Assembly (NCBI GenBank): GCA_964399235.1
Contig: CAYNQC010000028.1
Span: 1-15,592, forward strand
Reading direction: 5' to 3'
Length of the DNA stretch: 15,592 bases
Source of the DNA: DASPPK01 sp964399235
GTDB lineage: Archaea > Thermoproteota > Bathyarchaeia > Bathyarchaeales > Bathycorpusculaceae
Below the pieces are notes generated by a model. The model had not been told where the DNA came from and searched no databases. It saw only the letters and a list, made by a program, of their open reading frames with translations. Shown piece by piece: positions 7,516 to 15,484 of the stretch (positions within the stretch are counted from its first letter, which is position 1; each line of letters starts with the position of its first letter). The position numbers were made by a program, and so were the translations under genes.

Positions 7516-8088
7516 CTAGTAGTTTTCGCACCAGACCTCATAGTAGCTTCTTGGATGCTGACAGACTGGACACTTGTCTGGAACTTCAGTGCCTTCGAAG
7601 ACATAACCGCAGTTTCTGCATTTCCATTTTACGGGCATGTCTTTCTTGAACACCTTGTTTTGCTCGACGTTAGCCAACAGTTTCAGATAGCGCTTCTCAT
7701 GAGACGCTTCAACCTTAGCAACTTGGCGAAAAACTCTGGCAGCTTCCTTGAAACCCTCTTTATCTGCCACATCAGCAAAGCCTGGGTAAAGCGTCCCCCA
7801 CTCGAACTTCTCACCTTCTGCTGCTGCCTTAAGGTTCTGGCCAGTAGAGCCGATCCCACCAGCGGGATAAGATGCTTTGATTTCAACGGCGCCACCTTTG
7901 AGTTGTTCAAAAAACAGTTGCGCATGTTCCTTTTCGTTGTCGGATGTTTCTTGGAAAATGCCTGAGATCTGTTCAAAGCCTTCCTTTCTTGCTACGCCTG
8001 CAAAGAATGTATATCTGGTTCTGGCTTGCGATTCGCCGGCAAAAGCCGCTAGAAGATTCTTTTCGGTGTGACTTCCTTTGAACTCCAT
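7516..8088 (-). CDS. rbr: Rubrerythrin
   Basis: Rubrerythrins reduce hydrogen peroxide in the cytoplasm of anaerobes and microaerophiles, drawing electrons through a rubredoxin-type iron. The 190-residue protein has the usual two parts. A four-helix ferritin-like domain carries the di-iron ligands: E19 (FAGESQAR), E52xxH55 (NEKEHAQ), E91 or E93, and E127xxH130 (EASHEKRY). A C-terminal rubredoxin domain has C157/C160 (KCRNCGY) and C173/C176 (KCPVCQ). I placed the start at the ATG at 8088 (MEFKGSHTEKNL), with GAAGG about 10 nt upstream. Upstream extension to 8172 would add 28 basic residues foreign to the family. It suggests an anaerobic lifestyle with oxidative-stress defence. Confidence 0.95.
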   Translation of the reverse strand: MEFKGSHTEKNLLAAFAGESQARTRYTFFAGVARKEGFEQISGIFQETSDNEKEHAQLFFEQLKGGAVEIKASYPAGGIGSTGQNLKAAAEGEKFEWGTLYPGFADVADKEGFKEAARVFRQVAKVEASHEKRYLKLLANVEQNKVFKKDMPVKWKCRNCGYVFEGTEVPDKCPVCQHPRSYYEVWCENY

Positions 8089-8130
8089 ATTTTCTAACCT
8101 TCTTTGTATCGACCTATTTCTGCAGATCGA

Positions 8131-8140
8131 AGATAAAAAG
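8131..8140 (-). promoter_or_regulatory. TATA-like element for rubrerythrin
   Basis: The - strand reads CTTTTTATC (8140-8132). A start about 26 nt downstream, near 8110, would leave a leader of about 22 nt that includes the GAAGG site, which is consistent with the ATG at 8088. Confidence 0.4.
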
Positions 8141-8171
8141 TATTTGAAGCATCGCTTTCTGAGGTAAATCA

Positions 8172-8225
8172 TTTAAGTGAACGACTGCATGATGGAAACG
8201 AGAACCCTAACAGAAGGAGGAAGGG
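8172..8225 (+). promoter_or_regulatory. TATA-like element and ribosome binding site of the aminotransferase gene
   Basis: TTTAAG at 8172-8177 could set a start near 8200. GGAGGAAGGG (8216-8225) then precedes the ATG at 8234 by 8-13 nt. This arrangement decides for 8234 over the in-frame GTG at 8177, which would lie outside the message. Confidence 0.35.
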
Positions 8226-8233
8226 AACCATAC

Positions 8234-9526
8234 ATGTATGATTATGCTTCAAAAACGCCGACTTCCAAAAAGCTCTATGATCGGGCGAAAAGGGTCTTGC
8301 CGGCAGGCGTCTCATACGGAATACGCTATTTTGAGCCATACCCCTTTTTTGTCGCCAGAGCTGCAGGTAGCAAACTGTACGATGTTGACGGAAACGAATA
8401 CATCGACTTCTGGCTTGGGCATACGGCATTAATCCTTGGACACAGTCCAAAAGAAGTTGTCAACTCCGTCAGAAAGCAGCTTGAAAACGGAACTCAATAC
8501 GGAGTTTCACATGAACTTGAAGTAGCTCTGGCTGAACAGGTCGCAAAGATGGTTCCAAGCGCAGAAATGGTGCGCTTCGCTAATTCCGGGACAGAAGCAA
8601 ACATGTACGCCACCAGACTTGCACGAGCATTCACAAGCAGAAACAAGATTGCCAAGTTCGAGGGAGGATGGCACGGAGGCTATGATGCACTTCACATCGG
8701 AGTAAAACAACCCTTCGACCTTCCAGAATCAGCTGGGTTAACGCACGGAGCTCTGCAGGACACATTGCTTCTGCCCTTCAACGATCTTGAAGGCGTTGAA
8801 AAGAAACTGAGAAACGAGCATCCCGCAGCTATCATTGTCGAACCGATGCTTGGTGCAGGGGGAGGAATCGCAGCCGAGAGAGAGTTCTTGAAAGGGCTCC
8901 GAGAATACTGCAACAGGAGCGACATCTTACTGATCTTTGACGAAGTCATCACAGGATTCCGTCTAGCTCCTGGGGGCGGACAAGAATACTATGGCGTCCA
9001 ACCAGACATAACGGTGCTAGGCAAGATTCTAGGCGGAGGGTTTCCCATAGGTGCTTTCTGCGGATCGAGAGACATAATGAAAAGAGTGGACACGACCGTC
9101 TATAAACGCCCGCATTATTCGTTTCACGGTGGAACGTTTGCCGGAAACCCGATAACCATGACCGCTGGATTAACAACGTTGAAAATCCTAGAAGACGGCA
9201 AAACAATCTCTCGACTTAACAGACTTGGCGACAAAATAAGAGCCAACATAGGACAAATATTCGACAAACATAGGATTGACGTACAAACCACAGGCCTGGG
9301 ATCAATATTCAACACGCACTTCACAAAGGAGCCCATGCGAAATGCTTCTTCAGCATTCAGAGCTGACAAGAAAAAACTCTTTGACTACAACATGGCATTG
9401 ATAACAAACGGCATCTTCTTCCTACCAACCCATGCCCAAGCATTGTCCACTGCACACTCAAAAACGGACATCGAAAAGCTATTCAATGTAACAGAAGCAT
9501 TCGCAAAGAAACACAATGAACACTAG
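8234..9526 (+). CDS. Class III PLP aminotransferase, glutamate-1-semialdehyde aminomutase-like
   Basis: The 430-residue protein is a fold-type I PLP enzyme closest in pattern to glutamate-1-semialdehyde 2,1-aminomutase, which makes 5-aminolevulinate for heme-type tetrapyrroles. Visible family features are DVDGNEYIDFW (50-60), the phosphate-site SGTEAN (118-123), WHGGYDAL, the cofactor-binding D236 in FDEVITGF and the Schiff-base K264 (LGKILGGGFPIGAF). It departs from typical aminomutases near the second active-site loop: FHGGTFAGNP replaces the usual GTLSGNP. No other tetrapyrrole gene (hemA, hemB, hemC) is nearby. It may therefore be a related aminotransferase with another substrate, and I leave the gene symbol blank. 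The start is the ATG at 8234; an upstream GTG at 8177 is rejected. Confidence 0.9.
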   Translation: MYDYASKTPTSKKLYDRAKRVLPAGVSYGIRYFEPYPFFVARAAGSKLYDVDGNEYIDFWLGHTALILGHSPKEVVNSVRKQLENGTQYGVSHELEVALAEQVAKMVPSAEMVRFANSGTEANMYATRLARAFTSRNKIAKFEGGWHGGYDALHIGVKQPFDLPESAGLTHGALQDTLLLPFNDLEGVEKKLRNEHPAAIIVEPMLGAGGGIAAEREFLKGLREYCNRSDILLIFDEVITGFRLAPGGGQEYYGVQPDITVLGKILGGGFPIGAFCGSRDIMKRVDTTVYKRPHYSFHGGTFAGNPITMTAGLTTLKILEDGKTISRLNRLGDKIRANIGQIFDKHRIDVQTTGLGSIFNTHFTKEPMRNASSAFRADKKKLFDYNMALITNGIFFLPTHAQALSTAHSKTDIEKLFNVTEAFAKKHNEH

Positions 9527-9543
9527 ATAAGCAAACACCTCAG

Positions 9544-9561
9544 TCAATCGTCCTTGATTGA
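9544..9561 (+). terminator. Possible weak hairpin downstream of the aminotransferase gene
   Basis: TCAATC (9544-9549) and GATTGA (9556-9561) form a 6-bp stem with a 6-nt loop, 17 nt after the stop at 9526. No T run follows, so a role as terminator is doubtful. Confidence 0.2.
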
Positions 9562-9726
9562 GCACGCAAAGCCTACTCATTCAATCCACATCTATCGTCT
9601 TCTTCGCAGAAAACGGTCCACTTGCCTTGCACAATTCAACATACTGACGTCAAAGTGCGCTCACAAAGGACTAACCACAAGACCATTGAAAGGTTCATCC
9701 ACGATACTGTGTAAAGAAAAAACCTA

Positions 9727-9742
9727 GGGGGGAGGGGGAGGG
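9727..9742 (+). repeat. G-rich tract
   Basis: Runs of 6, 5 and 3 G are each separated by a single A. Only three tracts of three or more G are present, so a classic four-tract quadruplex is not satisfied, although a two-layer form or an intermolecular form is possible. The tract lies in a non-coding stretch between convergent genes. Confidence 0.5.
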
Positions 9743-9867
9743 TGCTAATCGGCTGTTTTTCAACCAAAATCCATGTTAGACAGTCCTGAACGTGTTCATT
9801 CAACTTGCTAAAAACAATTGCCGCGTTCATGTCGGAACTGTTCGCGCGCGCTTAACATCCTCGGCAT

Positions 9868-11036
9868 CTATTTCTCCGGGTTCCGCACCATTTTGGAGGC
9901 TATTTCAATGGCTCTTATTGCATCTCTAACAGTCGCTTGAGGCTGCTCGTGGTGTGCAATGCAATCTATAAACTGCTCATCTATTTGACGATGCCCCCAC
10001 ACTCTGGCGCCTTTGACCTCCAAATCCAATTCTCGCGGCGTTTGATCAGGCCCATATGAGACAATTTTGTTTGTGCCTATCGCATGCAAGACATTTGTGT
10101 TGTCTCCGAAGACTTCAAGCCTAGACGTAGATGCAGACGAAGCANNNNNNNNNNNNNNNNNNNNNNNNNNNNNNNNNNNNNNNNNNNNNNNNNNNNNNNN
10201 NNNNNNNNNNNNNNNNNNNNNNNNNNNNNNNNNNNNNNNNNNNNGACATTTGTGTTGTCTCCGAAGACTTCAAGCCTAGACGTAGATGCAGACGAAGCAA
10301 CTGAAGCACTGTAGTGCAGAGAACCCACCATGCCATCGGAAAGTCTGATCAGACCCATGGTGTTGTAGCCAAGGATTCCAAGTTTCTCTATCTTCGGATA
10401 GCTCGTCATCCATTGGACATCGGTTATTTCGTTTCTGAACATCCATCTAACCATGTCGATAGACCAGACTGAGAGTGTGAAGTCAGGGTATCCGCCGCTC
10501 TTTTCGATGTTCCAAGCCCAAGATCCTGGAGGCCATTGTTCAGCCAGGCTCGCGGCGGGAATGAATTCTCGATAGTGAAGGGCGATTGGTTTTCCGATGT
10601 TTCCAGATTCAACGAGTTCCTTGATCTTGTTGTATATCGGGGCGAAACGGAAATTGAGGTCAGGCATCAAAAGTACATCCGCGTTTTTTGCCGCGGACTC
10701 AAGCTCGGTCATCTGTTCGACCTTGGGAGCCAAAGGCATCTCGCACAACACGTGCTTGCCTTTTGCAATTGCTTTCATCGACATGCTGAAGTGGAGAGGC
10801 GTTGGAACAGCCAACACAACTGCCTGCACATCTGACTGTTCAAGAAGGGTGTCGTAATCCAGAAAATACTTGACTTGCAGGCGTTCAGCAAGCGGTTTCA
10901 CTCTGCTCTCAACTGTGTCACACAAGGCAACTAAATCGGACTCCTCGATCTTCTTGAAACTCGGGGCATGCGCCTGTCCACCTACAAAACCAACGCCGAC
11001 GACAGCTACACCGACTTTGCTGTTCATTTTTTCCAC
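9868..11036 (-). CDS. Gfo/Idh/MocA-family oxidoreductase-like protein, split only by an assembly gap
   Basis: The family comprises NAD(P)-dependent dehydrogenases that mostly act on sugars and related polyols. The N-terminal Rossmann domain has VAVVGVGFVGG (about 10-20) and D40 after the second strand; the C-terminal domain has a family-type alpha/beta pattern. As written, 100 N plus a repeated 55 bp break the frame. Joining position 10300 to 10144 gives 1014 nt, an uninterrupted 337-residue protein of normal length. The start is GTG at 11036 or ATG at 11027; the TATA-like element at 11061-11070 predicts a very short or absent leader. Three usual catalytic residues are missing. The Lys of the EKP motif is M100 (LCEMPLA), and the later DxGxH is replaced, with T187 and W191 where Asp and His are expected. 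It may have altered chemistry or only bind a ligand. Confidence 0.88.
10090..10299. other. Spurious scaffold gap flanked by an exact 55-bp duplication
   Basis: The 55 bases at 10090-10144, just before 100 N (10145-10244), are identical to the 55 bases at 10245-10299, just after them. Two contigs overlapping by one k-mer were joined as though a gap existed. Deleting 155 bases (the N block and one copy) restores one open reading frame. The 100 N and the duplication are not biological. Confidence 0.93.
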
Positions 11037-11060
11037 ACTTGCCAGAAGTTTCTATCGCAG

Positions 11061-11070
11061 TTATATAAGT
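11061..11070 (-). promoter_or_regulatory. TATA box of the Gfo/Idh/MocA-family gene
   Basis: The - strand reads ACTTATATAA, a good match to archaeal TATA boxes. Its centre is about 27 nt from 11039, so the message would begin within a few bases of the GTG at 11036. It lies in the 55 nt between the ABC exporter stop and this gene, so this gene can be transcribed on its own. Confidence 0.55.
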
Positions 11071-11091
11071 TTTGATGAGCTCCGCATCCAG

Positions 11092-12924
11092 TTAGGTATC
11101 TATAGGCATCGTTTCAAAACCTTCTTCCCTGAACTGCATCCTGTAGAACGCACTGTAAAGGCCATCTGTCTTCATCAGCTGCTCATGGGTTCCTTGTTCT
11201 ACAGTCTTGCCTTCATCAACAACGATTATCTCATCGCAAAGACGTATTGTCGAGAGTCTGTGGGCAATGATGATTGCAAGCCGGTTCTCAAGAAGCCTCT
11301 TCAAAGCATTCTGCACGACCAATTCAGTGTAGGGGTCGATGCTGGAAGTTGCTTCGTCAAGAACAAGAAGTCTCGGATTCATCAGCAACGTTCTAGCGAA
11401 ACTTATCAACTGTCTTTGTCCTATCGAAATGTTAGATGAACCTTCCTGTATGACATATTCGTATCCGCCTGGGAGCTTCATTATGAATTCATGTGCACCC
11501 ACAGCCTTAGCTACCGCAGCAACCTCGTCATCTGTCGCTTCAGGTTTTCCGAATCTGATGTTATCTCTCACACTCATCGGAAAGAGAAATGAATCTTGCA
11601 GCACAATTCCCATGTGTTTACGCAGAGAAGCGATCCTGATGTCTTTGACATCATGACCGTTGACGAGTATTCTCCCATCAAGAGGATCATAGAACCTTGC
11701 CAAGAGGTTAATTATCGTGCTCTTGCCCGCACCAGTGGGGCCAACTATCGCGAGTTTCTTTGACCCTTCAAGAGAAAGACTGACGTTTCTGACCACCGGG
11801 ATTTGGGGGTCATATCCGAATGTGACGTTTTCAAACGTTACGTCTTTTATCGTCCCTATCTCAATGGCCTTGTTTTCGGGTGGGTCTTTTACTTCGATAT
11901 TTGTGTCTATTACATCGAACATTCTCTCAATAGCCGCCATTGCCGACTGATACTGGTCGTAAACCACCACGAGGTCCATCAGAGGCATGAAATACTGAAA
12001 TTGGTATTCTATGAATGCGATGATGGTGCCTATCGTGATCTCTCCGCTCACTACCATTAACGCGCCGAACCAGAGAATCAAGGCAGTGCCTATTATTCGC
12101 GTCAACATTATGAAAGGCATATATACCGAAGACACTCGGAGGGCATGAATGTTCGCTCCAACATTCTTGCCTTGTGTCTCTCTGAATTCATCGTAAGACT
12201 TCTTTTCCCGCACGAAAGATTTGATCACTCTCATTCCAGCAAGGTTTTCCTGTATTTTTGCGGTCAAACCTGCGAGCGTCGAAAGAGATTTTCGATAGGC
12301 CGATCTTGAAAATCTTCCCAGAAACCAGGATAGTGCCAATGCAACGGGAAGAATCGATACAGCTATTATCGCGAGCTTCACGTTCAGGAAAAATATGATA
12401 ATGAACGAGCCCAGAATCGAAGATGTGTCCAAAATGATGCTTGCCAAGCCCATCCTCAGAAATATCCTAACGTTATTGGCATCATTTGTGGGCCTTGACA
12501 TTATTCTCCCTATTTCGCCCTCTGAAAAATACCTCAGGGATATCTTCTGCAGCTTGGAGATCATGTCATCGCGCATTTTTGCAACAACCTTCTCGCCCAC
12601 GATGCGCATTTGGAAAACTTGGACGTATTGAAGCAGATAATTCATCAGCGTCACGAAAGCAAAGATCGGGATCCACCAAATGAACCCTGAGAGGTTTGGA
12701 ACACCGCTGGGTGGCGCGATTATCTGGTCAATGGCGATTTTATGAAGATAAGGAGATGTCAGCCCAGTCACTGAGGCTAAGACGATGGCAACGACGCCGA
12801 TAGAAAGGTTTCTGCGGTAATGCCTTGCATACTCGTAAAGTCGGGCAATGAGAGTTCGGTCTGGGACCGTCCTTTTCCTCGACTCTTCGTAACGCGTGGA
12901 GAAGGCGCCATGCGGGCTGGACAT
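11092..12924 (-). CDS. ABC exporter half-transporter with canonical ATP motifs (subunit B)
   Basis: This 610-residue type IV ABC exporter fuses six membrane helices (about 40-325) to an ATP-binding domain. Walker A is GPTGAGKST (K401), Walker B is LLVLDEATSS with catalytic E524, and the switch His is H555 (IIAHRLSTI); all are canonical. Its signature motif is not: ISIGQ (499-503) replaces LSGGQ. Paired with the neighbour, this signature would complete the degenerate ATP site, as in heterodimeric exporters such as TM287/288. The start ATG at 12924 abuts the TAG of the upstream subunit (TAGATG), so the two are translationally coupled; GGGAGGT lies about 13 nt upstream. Such exporters move drugs, lipids or peptides out of the cytoplasm; the cargo here is unknown. 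Confidence 0.95.
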   Translation of the reverse strand: MSSPHGAFSTRYEESRKRTVPDRTLIARLYEYARHYRRNLSIGVVAIVLASVTGLTSPYLHKIAIDQIIAPPSGVPNLSGFIWWIPIFAFVTLMNYLLQYVQVFQMRIVGEKVVAKMRDDMISKLQKISLRYFSEGEIGRIMSRPTNDANNVRIFLRMGLASIILDTSSILGSFIIIFFLNVKLAIIAVSILPVALALSWFLGRFSRSAYRKSLSTLAGLTAKIQENLAGMRVIKSFVREKKSYDEFRETQGKNVGANIHALRVSSVYMPFIMLTRIIGTALILWFGALMVVSGEITIGTIIAFIEYQFQYFMPLMDLVVVYDQYQSAMAAIERMFDVIDTNIEVKDPPENKAIEIGTIKDVTFENVTFGYDPQIPVVRNVSLSLEGSKKLAIVGPTGAGKSTIINLLARFYDPLDGRILVNGHDVKDIRIASLRKHMGIVLQDSFLFPMSVRDNIRFGKPEATDDEVAAVAKAVGAHEFIMKLPGGYEYVIQEGSSNISIGQRQLISFARTLLMNPRLLVLDEATSSIDPYTELVVQNALKRLLENRLAIIIAHRLSTIRLCDEIIVVDEGKTVEQGTHEQLMKTDGLYSAFYRMQFREEGFETMPIDT

Positions 12925-14589
12925 CTACTTGCCGTCAACCTCCCGTGCCCTGAGCGGGACAGTCTCGAGAAATTGCGTCTCGTAAATGCGCCTGTACAGA
13001 CTGCTACGAGCCATCAGTTCCTTGTGTGTTCCGAATTCGACAAGTTCCCCGTTGTCCAGAACCATTATTCTGTCAGCATTTTTTATCGTGGACAGTCTCT
13101 GCGCAATTATGAATGAAGTCTTCCCTCTCATTGCATCTTCAAGAGCTTCTTGGATTTCTTTCTCCGTTTTGGCATCTACAAAAGACAGAGCATCGTCAAG
13201 AATGAGAATCTTTGGCTGTGCCAGAAGAGCTCTTGCAATAGTTACCCTCTGTCTCTGCCCTCCAGACAGCGTTACGCCTCTTTCTCCGACGATCGTGTCA
13301 TATCGTTCGGGCAACGTCATTATGAAATCGTGTATTCTTGCCAACTTTGCAGTGGCGACTATGTCTTCCATCGAAGCGTCGGGCCGACTGAAGGCAATGT
13401 TGTCTTTGATTGTGCCTGTGAATATGAACACGTCCTGCAAAACGAGCCCGATCTGGCGTCTCAGAGATGAGAGCTTGTAGCTTTTCACGTCCTTGCCATC
13501 GACGAGAATGCGTCCAGAACCAGCGTCGTAGAATCTTGGAATGAGATATACGAGTGAGGTCTTGCCTGAACCGGTTGCGCCGAGAATTGCGATTTTCTCG
13601 CCGGGTTTGGCTTTGAAACTGAGGTTGTTGAGGACAGGCCGGTCTTTGGCATAACCGAAGGTCACGTTCTGAAATTCAACCTCGCCTCTTTCTATGACGT
13701 GTTCGACCGCGTCAGCAGAGTCTTCGACATCTACCTGGAGGTCCATGATGTGGTAGATTCTTTCAAGTCCCGCAGCCGCGTTTATCCATGTGCCTGAAAG
13801 CATGCTCAGATCGCGCAGTGGAAAGCTTAACCGCATCATGTATCTGGAAAAAAGCGTAAGTTGCCCTATTGTCAGGACAGCCAAAGGCATGGCTATCAGG
13901 TTGCCGCCGTAAAGATAGACAATGGCGATACCAAGCGTCAGGATGGCGGGTCCAGAAGGCATGTATTTGGACTGGATCTTGCCCGCGGTGATTGCCGTGT
14001 CAACAAATACGTCTTCAATTTGTTTGAAGCCTTGATCCATCTCGTCTTCTCTTTGGAAGATGCGGACAATTTTCATGCCTATTATGTTCTGTTGAATGTA
14101 TGCGCCCAGTCTNNNNNNNNNNNNNNNNNNNNNNNNNNNNNNNNNNNNNNNNNNNNNNNNNNNNNNNNNNNNNNNNNNNNNNNNNNNNNNNNNNNNNNNN
14201 NNNNNNNNNNNNTTGCCTTGAAGAGAAGAATAGTAATCAGATCTCAAATCCCTGACGATCAATTGCGCCAGATACCCTTGAACATAGGTCAAGGCGAAGT
14301 TCACTATTCCGAAAGACACAACCGCAATGACGATCGCGTAGACCAAACCTGTCAGAGCATCGGTTTTTCCTTGCGTAATCACAACATCGATTATCTGAGC
14401 CGTGTACAGGGGCTCAAGCGTGAACAAGTAGGCACTTGACACCGTTAGCCCAAGCGTCAGTATTATGAAAGGCAGGTAACGTCGATAGTATTTGAGAATT
14501 CTCTTGAAGGTTCCGTTTGAACGGAATAGCTCAGCCTGTGTTCTGATTGTCTTGATGTAATCAAGGATCGGCTTTGCTACACTCATCAT
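12925..14589 (-). CDS. ABC exporter half-transporter with degenerate ATP motifs (subunit A), interrupted by a gap
   Basis: This is the partner half-transporter, with N-terminal membrane helices and a C-terminal ATP-binding domain. Walker A is GATGSGKTS and the signature LSGGQRQR is canonical. The catalytic Glu of Walker B is replaced by Asp (ILILDDALSF), and the switch His by Gln (FIIAQRLSTI). These changes mark the degenerate-site subunit of heterodimeric exporters. The 100-N block removes part of the membrane domain between LRSDYYSSLQG and RLGAYIQQNI. Comparison with the partner suggests about 92 residues are missing, against about 34 represented by N, so the true protein should be near 610 residues. 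The start is the ATG at 14589 with AGGT a few bases upstream, behind a good TATA box. Confidence 0.93.
   Translation of the reverse strand: MMSVAKPILDYIKTIRTQAELFRSNGTFKRILKYYRRYLPFIILTLGLTVSSAYLFTLEPLYTAQIIDVVITQGKTDALTGLVYAIVIAVVSFGIVNFALTYVQGYLAQLIVRDLRSDYYSSLQGXXXXXXXXXXXXXXXXXXXXXXXXXXXXXXXXXXRLGAYIQQNIIGMKIVRIFQREDEMDQGFKQIEDVFVDTAITAGKIQSKYMPSGPAILTLGIAIVYLYGGNLIAMPLAVLTIGQLTLFSRYMMRLSFPLRDLSMLSGTWINAAAGLERIYHIMDLQVDVEDSADAVEHVIERGEVEFQNVTFGYAKDRPVLNNLSFKAKPGEKIAILGATGSGKTSLVYLIPRFYDAGSGRILVDGKDVKSYKLSSLRRQIGLVLQDVFIFTGTIKDNIAFSRPDASMEDIVATAKLARIHDFIMTLPERYDTIVGERGVTLSGGQRQRVTIARALLAQPKILILDDALSFVDAKTEKEIQEALEDAMRGKTSFIIAQRLSTIKNADRIMVLDNGELVEFGTHKELMARSSLYRRIYETQFLETVPLRAREVDGK
14113..14212. 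other. Assembly gap of unknown true length
   Basis: The block of 100 N is a placeholder inside ABC subunit A. Its flanks share no repeat, unlike the other gap. By comparison with subunit B, about 275 bp should lie here, covering the middle membrane helices and a cytoplasmic loop. Confidence 0.85.
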
Positions 14590-14630
14590 TGAAACCTGCG
14601 AATTCGAAGTATCTCAGCACTCAAATTACG

Positions 14631-14645
14631 ATATAAACTTTTTTT
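14631..14645 (-). promoter_or_regulatory. TATA box of the ABC exporter operon
   Basis: The - strand reads GTTTATAT (14638-14631) after a run of A (14645-14639) that could act as BRE. The predicted start near 14608 leaves a leader of about 19 nt carrying AGGT before the ATG at 14589. This suggests the exporter pair is transcribed separately from the HAD gene 85 nt upstream. Confidence 0.55.
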
Positions 14646-14674
14646 CAAGACCCATCGACCGTACAAAATACGCT

Positions 14675-15484
14675 TTAAGGTTCGCCTTTCTGATGACTCC
14701 ATCCGATCTTAGCTTCTTCGTCCCGCAGAATTCTTGGAACTTCTGTCAGCGATTCAACAATGAAGTCCGGCTGTAAATCCCCTGTTTGTTCCACTGCTCT
14801 CTGGGCATTTTTCAACGATTCTGCAGGCAAACTTCTCGATAGACTCTGGAAATCTGACTTTTCGGGTTCTCTCATGACCATAATGGCTAAACCATTAGCA
14901 CGCTTGGCTGCCAGAATGTCGAACATCAAATCTCCGACCATCAAAAAACGACTTGCACCCAGCTTCTTGACGGCAAGCAATACACCTTCAGGATCTGGTT
15001 TCAACCTAGCAACACTTTCCCTGGTCACGACAACGTCAAAATAGCTCTTTAAACAATGAGCCTGAAACGCGACGTCCACGGCTTTCCTCGAAGTATTGGT
15101 GACCAGACCCATTTTGACCCCAGACTCCCTGAGAATCTCCAGCGTCAAAACAGTCTCAGGAAAAAGCCTTGACTTCTTCGCAGAATCAAGTTCATAACGA
15201 CTCAGAAACCTCTCCATTTCCCTACGAAAACTATCAGCCACTTCCTGGGTGAAGTGACGCTCAACATACTCCGACGCCTTGTTTCGCAACAGCGTCGAAC
15301 GTTCCAATCCTTTGAGCGCCTCTGACGGTATCCCAAGAGCCAACAACCTCTCTCGCGTCCTGCGCCGGAATTCCAACACATGCTGATGATCGCACCAAGG
15401 AGTCTGAACCAACGTGTCCTCCAAATCAAACAACACAGCGACACGGCTTTTGCTCTCTGCGCCTTTCAATCTCCTCATCCGCAT
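14675..15484 (-). CDS. HAD-superfamily phosphatase-like hydrolase
   Basis: This 269-residue soluble protein is of the phosphoglycolate-phosphatase-like HAD type with an alpha-helical cap (about 30-105). The four HAD motifs are present. Motif I is FDLEDTLV with nucleophile D20, motif II is LVTNTS (T129), motif III is K162 in RLKPDP, and motif IV is VGDLMFD (D185/D189). In motif I the second, acid/base position is E22 where Asp is usual (DxDGT), and the Gly is Asp. HAD hydrolases remove phosphate from small metabolites; the substrate cannot be told. The start is the ATG at 15484, or the ATG at 15478; neither has a convincing ribosome site. The C-terminus, about residues 195-269, extends past the core fold. 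It is upstream of the ABC pair on the same strand but likely transcribed separately. Confidence 0.88.
   Translation of the reverse strand: MRMRRLKGAESKSRVAVLFDLEDTLVQTPWCDHQHVLEFRRRTRERLLALGIPSEALKGLERSTLLRNKASEYVERHFTQEVADSFRREMERFLSRYELDSAKKSRLFPETVLTLEILRESGVKMGLVTNTSRKAVDVAFQAHCLKSYFDVVVTRESVARLKPDPEGVLLAVKKLGASRFLMVGDLMFDILAAKRANGLAIMVMREPEKSDFQSLSRSLPAESLKNAQRAVEQTGDLQPDFIVESLTEVPRILRDEEAKIGWSHQKGEP

Larger units (their letters stand above)
9527..9867. other. 341-bp stretch without a convincing gene
   Basis: It lies between two convergent genes. It holds the hairpin at 9544-9561, a G-rich tract at 9727-9742, a T5 run on the - strand (9814-9810) that could end the Gfo/Idh/MocA message, and a 9-nt alternating CG run (9843-9851). 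A 64-codon - strand frame (9636-9830) shows no recognisable motif, and the C-rich complement of the G tract runs through it. No tRNA or other RNA fold was recognised. Confidence 0.5.

Noticed and set aside
8089..8172. N-terminal extension of rubrerythrin by 28 residues
   Set aside because: It is basic, unlike the family, and the candidate promoter for the gene lies within it.
8177..8233. GTG start adding 19 residues to the aminotransferase
   Set aside because: The ATG at 8234 follows a strong GGAGGAAGGG site, begins where the family begins, and the GTG lies on the candidate TATA element.
9636..9830. 64-codon - strand frame in the 9527-9867 stretch
   Set aside because: No motif or ribosome site is visible, and the frame is crossed by the G/C homopolymer tract; it is probably chance.
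10090..10299. Direct repeat as a recombination or attachment site
   Set aside because: The copies abut an N block exactly and collapse to an intact gene, which is an assembly overlap.
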